The notes under the pieces were generated by a model. The model worked only from the letters and a program-made list of their open reading frames with translations, ran no database searches and was not told the DNA's origin. A stretch of 64,000 bases of DNA from Microbacterium sp. SZ1. Its GTDB lineage: Bacteria > Actinomycetota > Actinomycetes > Actinomycetales > Microbacteriaceae. How positions within the stretch are numbered: the first letter of the stretch is position 1; every line of letters starts with the position of its first letter. Below, one piece after another: positions 61,140 to 64,000 of the stretch. The position numbers and the translations under genes were made by a program. The stretch is taken from positions 186,001-250,000 of the forward strand of contig NZ_LPVV01000001.1 of NCBI RefSeq assembly GCF_002362255.1, given 5' to 3'.

Positions 61140-62086
61140 GACTGCCACCTCGCGGCTCGGCGCTGGATGAGGGAGTAGAGGGCCATGACGACTCCGACGA
61201 CGACGATCATGCCGAGCGCGAGGGCACCGGCGAGGTTCTCACGACCCAGCACGGTCTCGCTCGTGAGGGCGGTGCGGATCTGCAGGGGCACGATCTGCGA
61301 GCCCTGGCTCGCGAGCGCAGCGGCGGTGGCGTACGACGAGAACGCGTTCGCGAACAGCAGCAGAAGACTGGCGAGGAACGAGGGAGCGAGCACGGGGATG
61401 CCGATGCGCAGCCAGAAGCTCGATCGAGTGCCGCCGAGGGTGAGGTTCGCTTCGGCCCACTGCGGCTTCAGCGCCGCGAGCGCCGGCATGAATGTGATGA
61501 CCATGAGCGGGATCTGGAAGTAGATGTACGGCAGGATGAGGCCGGGCAGCTCGTAGAGCCACGTGCCGTTCTCGTAGATGTTGATCCCGAATGCGTCCTG
61601 CAGGAAGAGCTTCAGCACGCCCTGGATGCCGATCGTCGCGATGAATGCGAACGCGAGCATGACGCCGCCGAACTGCGCGAGCACCCCGGCTGCGGCATCC
61701 ACCGTCGAGCGCACGACGCCCTCCGGGTTCATGCCGAGCAGGGCGTAGCAGACCAGGGCGCCGACGACGGCGCCGACGACGGCGGTCAGGAGGGACAGCC
61801 AGGCGGAGTTCGCGAAGGTCGTGAGGACGACGGGATCGGCGAGGGCCGAGACGTTCGTCCAGGTGAAGTCGCCGTCTTTCGTGAAGAAGCCGGAGCCGAT
61901 CGCGAGCACGGTCGGCACGGCCAGGAACAGCAGCACGTACGCGGCGAACGGGAGGAGTCCCAGCCAGGCCGCGGACGGCGCCGAGCGCGGGGCCCGCGAC
62001 GGTGTCGCAGACCCCGCGCTGAGCGGGGCGGAGGGAGCGGGGGCGGATGCCGAAGCATCCGCCCCCGCTGCGATGGCAGTGGTCAC
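61136..62086 (-). CDS. ABC transporter permease, PotB-like
   Basis: A 316-residue permease with an unusually long, Ala/Ser/Pro-rich cytoplasmic N-terminus (~40 residues). The EAA-type loop reads AEANLTLGGTRSSFWLRIGI. GTG 62086 overlaps the binding-protein stop (GTGA). Motif NVSALADPVVLTTFANSAWL resembles family-I PotB/CysT permeases. Confidence 0.9.
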   Translation of the reverse strand: MTTAIAAGADASASAPAPSAPLSAGSATPSRAPRSAPSAAWLGLLPFAAYVLLFLAVPTVLAIGSGFFTKDGDFTWTNVSALADPVVLTTFANSAWLSLLTAVVGAVVGALVCYALLGMNPEGVVRSTVDAAAGVLAQFGGVMLAFAFIATIGIQGVLKLFLQDAFGINIYENGTWLYELPGLILPYIYFQIPLMVITFMPALAALKPQWAEANLTLGGTRSSFWLRIGIPVLAPSFLASLLLLFANAFSSYATAAALASQGSQIVPLQIRTALTSETVLGRENLAGALALGMIVVVGVVMALYSLIQRRAARWQS

Positions 62087-63228
62087 TGGACCGCCGCTGC
62101 CCACTTCTCACCGAGAAGGGTGCCGGCGTTCGTCGACTGCTCCTCGGTCGGGACGACGGTCTCAGCCGGCACCTCGGGAAGCGCCGCGGCGAGGTCGGCG
62201 TCGATCGTGCCTGCCTCGGTCATGGCGTCCATCCGAGCCGGACGGGCGCCGCCGCCGAGCCACAGGTTCTGCACCTCGTCGCTGTACAGGAACTCCTGCC
62301 ACAGGCGGGCGGCGGCCGGGTGCGGTGCGTCGACGTTCACGGCCTGGTTGTAGTAGCCGGCGTAGCCGGTGCCGTCGAACACGACGACCTTCCAGTCCTT
62401 GTTGTCGGCGACGTGCGTCGCGTTCAGGTAGTCCCAGTCGAAGACGACGGGGGTCTCGCCGCTCGCGATCGTCGCGGTGGTCACGTCGACCTTGAGCAGG
62501 TTGCCGGCCTTCTGCAGCTCGGAGAAGAAGTCGATGCCCGGCTGGTAGTCGTCGAGCGTGCCGTCGGACTGCACGGTCGCGAGGCCGACGGCCGCGAAGG
62601 CCGCACCCGCCTGGGTCGGGTCGCCGTTGATCGCGACGGCGCCCTTGTAGTCGGCGCCCAGCAGGTCGTCGAGCGAGTCGGGGGCGGGGAACTTCGAGGA
62701 GTCGTAGCCGATCGACATGTACCCGCCGTAATCGCCGACGAACAGGCCGGTGGGCTCCTTGAGCGCGTCGGGGATGTCGTCCCACGTCTGCACCTTGTAG
62801 GGGGCGAAGTGGTCGGTGTTCTGCAGGGCGACCGTCAGGCCGAGGTCGAACACGTCGGGCGCGGTGTCGAGACCCTTGTTGGTCTCGGCGGCCTGGATCT
62901 CCTCGGCGCTGGAGACGTCGGGCGAGGCCTCGTTGACCGTGATCTCGGGGTACTTCTCCATGAACAGGTCGATGATCTCGCCGTAGTTCGCCCAGTCGCG
63001 GGGCAGGGCGATGACGTTGAGCTGGCCCTCGGCCTTGGCGGCCTCCTCGAGGTCGGCGAAAGTGCCGAAGTCCTCGACGGAGGTGGCGGTGGCGGCGTCG
63101 ACAGAGCCGTCGGCCGAGCCGGAGCCGGCTGCGTCGGCCGCGCCGGAGCACGCGGTCAGGGCGAGGGCGGCCGTGGTGACCAGGGCGAGGCCGGCGCCGA
63201 TGCGGGCGCGGCGGGTGATGCGAGACAT
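62083..63228 (-). CDS. ABC transporter substrate-binding lipoprotein (Fe3+/polyamine/phosphonate class)
   Basis: A 381-residue type-II binding protein (SBP_bac_1/6 family). Lipobox AALALTACSGA; the mature protein starts with a Ser/Ala/Gly linker. Key segments: GQLNVIALPRDWANYGEIID, YKVQTWDDIPDALKEPTGLF and NLWLGGGARPARMDAM. PotD/AfuA-like proteins bind polyamines, ferric iron or 2-aminoethylphosphonate; the sequence does not settle which. First gene of the type-1 operon (binding protein, two permeases, ATPase), all with 4-nt overlaps. Confidence 0.9.
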   Translation of the reverse strand: MSRITRRARIGAGLALVTTAALALTACSGAADAAGSGSADGSVDAATATSVEDFGTFADLEEAAKAEGQLNVIALPRDWANYGEIIDLFMEKYPEITVNEASPDVSSAEEIQAAETNKGLDTAPDVFDLGLTVALQNTDHFAPYKVQTWDDIPDALKEPTGLFVGDYGGYMSIGYDSSKFPAPDSLDDLLGADYKGAVAINGDPTQAGAAFAAVGLATVQSDGTLDDYQPGIDFFSELQKAGNLLKVDVTTATIASGETPVVFDWDYLNATHVADNKDWKVVVFDGTGYAGYYNQAVNVDAPHPAAARLWQEFLYSDEVQNLWLGGGARPARMDAMTEAGTIDADLAAALPEVPAETVVPTEEQSTNAGTLLGEKWAAAVQ

Positions 63229-63468
63229 GGGTGTCCTCTCGGTGTCCGGCGCTGTGTGCCGGTATTCGGGTTGCGAGAGGAAACTACGGCTCGCACGTTG
63301 CCGATCGTGCGGGGTCGGGTGAACGGCCGGTGTCTAGATCGTGGCCGATCCGGTGCGGGGTGGCGTGCCGCCAGGACAGCTGTGCGCAGCGATGCAGGAT
63401 GCCGGTCCGCGGCCACTCGGTGCGGGTGGCTGCGCTGTCGCGCCCGCGCGGTCTGACATCCTGGAGGG

Positions 63469-64000
63469 ATGGACATCGGCAGTGTGCTCGGGCTGGAGCA
63501 GCTCACCTGGGGCACGCTGATCCTCATCGTCGTCGCGGCCTTCGCAGCCGGCTGGATCGACGCCGTCGTGGGCGGTGGCGGACTGCTGCAGCTTCCCGCC
63601 CTGCTGCTGATCCCCGGGATCTCGCCGATCCAAGCCCTTGCGACGAACAAGCTCGCCTCGGTGTTCGGCACGGCCACGAGCAGCGTGACCTACTATCGCC
63701 GGGCGAAGCCCGACATCCGCACCGCGCTGCCCATGGCGGGGATCGCGCTCGCCGGGTCGTTCGGCGGCGCCGCTGTCGCCACCGTGCTGCCCGCCGCGGC
63801 ATTCAAGCCCATCATCGTCGTCGCGCTGCTCGCGGTCGCGCTGTTCACGGCGTTCCGCCCGCAGATGGGCGCGGCGACGAAGCTCCGGTTCTCGGGCCGC
63901 AAGCACCACCTCATGGCGGGTCTGGCCGGGCTCGTGATCGGGTTCTACGACGGTCTCATCGGGCCGGGAACGGGCACGTTCCTCGTCATCTCGCTCGTCG
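63469..64000 (+). CDS. TauE/SafE-family sulfite exporter-like permease (partial, 3' end beyond window)
   Basis: From ATG 63469 the frame stays open to the last base (177 codons). AAFAAGWIDAVVGGGGLLQL is the TauE/SafE signature, then LATNKLASVFGTATSSVTYY and GFYDGLIGPGTGTFLVISLV. It belongs to an eight-TM anion exporter family (sulfite, sulfoacetate or similar). GGAGGG lies directly before the ATG, too close for a normal ribosome site; CATCCT six nt upstream suggests a leaderless start. The 240-bp gap to the preceding operon shows no other gene. Confidence 0.9.
   Translation, partial: MDIGSVLGLEQLTWGTLILIVVAAFAAGWIDAVVGGGGLLQLPALLLIPGISPIQALATNKLASVFGTATSSVTYYRRAKPDIRTALPMAGIALAGSFGGAAVATVLPAAAFKPIIVVALLAVALFTAFRPQMGAATKLRFSGRKHHLMAGLAGLVIGFYDGLIGPGTGTFLVISLV

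Overview
The window looks like a chromosomal segment of a high-GC actinobacterium, most likely a Microbacterium-type member of the Microbacteriaceae. The reasons are the strong G/C third-position bias, the frequent GGATGCC/GGCATCC heptamer, the many promoters of form TAnnnT-N6/7-ATG that would give leaderless mRNAs, and typical actinobacterial genes: ribosomal protein bS22 beside a small HTH protein, the treXYZ trehalose operon, a DesK/DesR-type two-component pair and DtxR-type iron boxes. No rRNA, tRNA, transposase, integrase, phage module or CRISPR array was found. Both edge genes, a LacI regulator and a TauE/SafE permease, run out of the window.

Layout. 1-10.2 kb: a LacI-family regulator diverges from a complete branched-chain-amino-acid-type (LIV/HAAT) ABC transporter, followed by a 1393-residue secreted protein with a sugar-dehydrogenase-like propeller, two jelly-roll-like domains and two Ig-like repeats. 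10.2-15.3 kb: an SDR oxidoreductase diverging from an XRE regulator, a small-multidrug-export-family protein, a DesK/DesR-like pair and a GNAT. 15.3-21.9 kb (minus): a 94-residue unknown protein followed by treX, treY and treZ, all with 4-nt overlaps. 22.1-30.7 kb: thrC, a frameshifted VOC gene, a thioredoxin-like protein, a FUSC membrane protein, an M20 peptidase, an MFS exporter, and rtcB with an unusual leader (promoter, 32-codon ORF, terminator). 30.7-35.5 kb: iron uptake, with a siderophore-interacting reductase diverging from a FecCD-type ABC transporter across two DtxR-like boxes. 35.5-48.2 kb: mostly DNA and nucleotide metabolism (AlkA-like glycosylase, SbcCD, a nucleosidase, NadE and a TM0106-family nuclease-helicase), plus a winged-helix regulator preceded by a leaderless Cys-rich small ORF. 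48.2-56.6 kb: upp, tadA, a CDF transporter, proC, TrkA/TrkH, an ArsR-like regulator, a cyclase-family hydrolase, an Rv0500A-like HTH protein, bS22, and a coupled rhodanese-glutaredoxin-Dabb trio. 56.7-63.2 kb: two convergent ABC operons, one for polar amino acids and one of the Fe3+/polyamine/phosphonate class.

How genes work together. The transporter operons are tightly packed, and 4-nt start/stop overlaps (ATGA or GTGA) imply translational coupling in Liv, Fec, tre, the amino-acid operon and the type-1 operon. treXYZ makes trehalose from glycogen: debranching, intramolecular isomerisation, then hydrolytic release. SIP plus the Fec system imports ferric siderophore and reduces it. TrkA/TrkH form one K+ uptake system.

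Nothing here is a clear-cut undescribed system such as a defence island. The best candidates for new biology are: the 33-codon leaderless ORF with clustered Cys codons ahead of the winged-helix gene (37.4-37.7 kb), which resembles mycobacterial cysteine-responsive attenuators; the rtcB leader with its mini-ORF and terminator; the LacI-controlled HAAT transporter linked to a secreted sugar-dehydrogenase-like protein; and the nuclease-helicase coupled to a GNAT.
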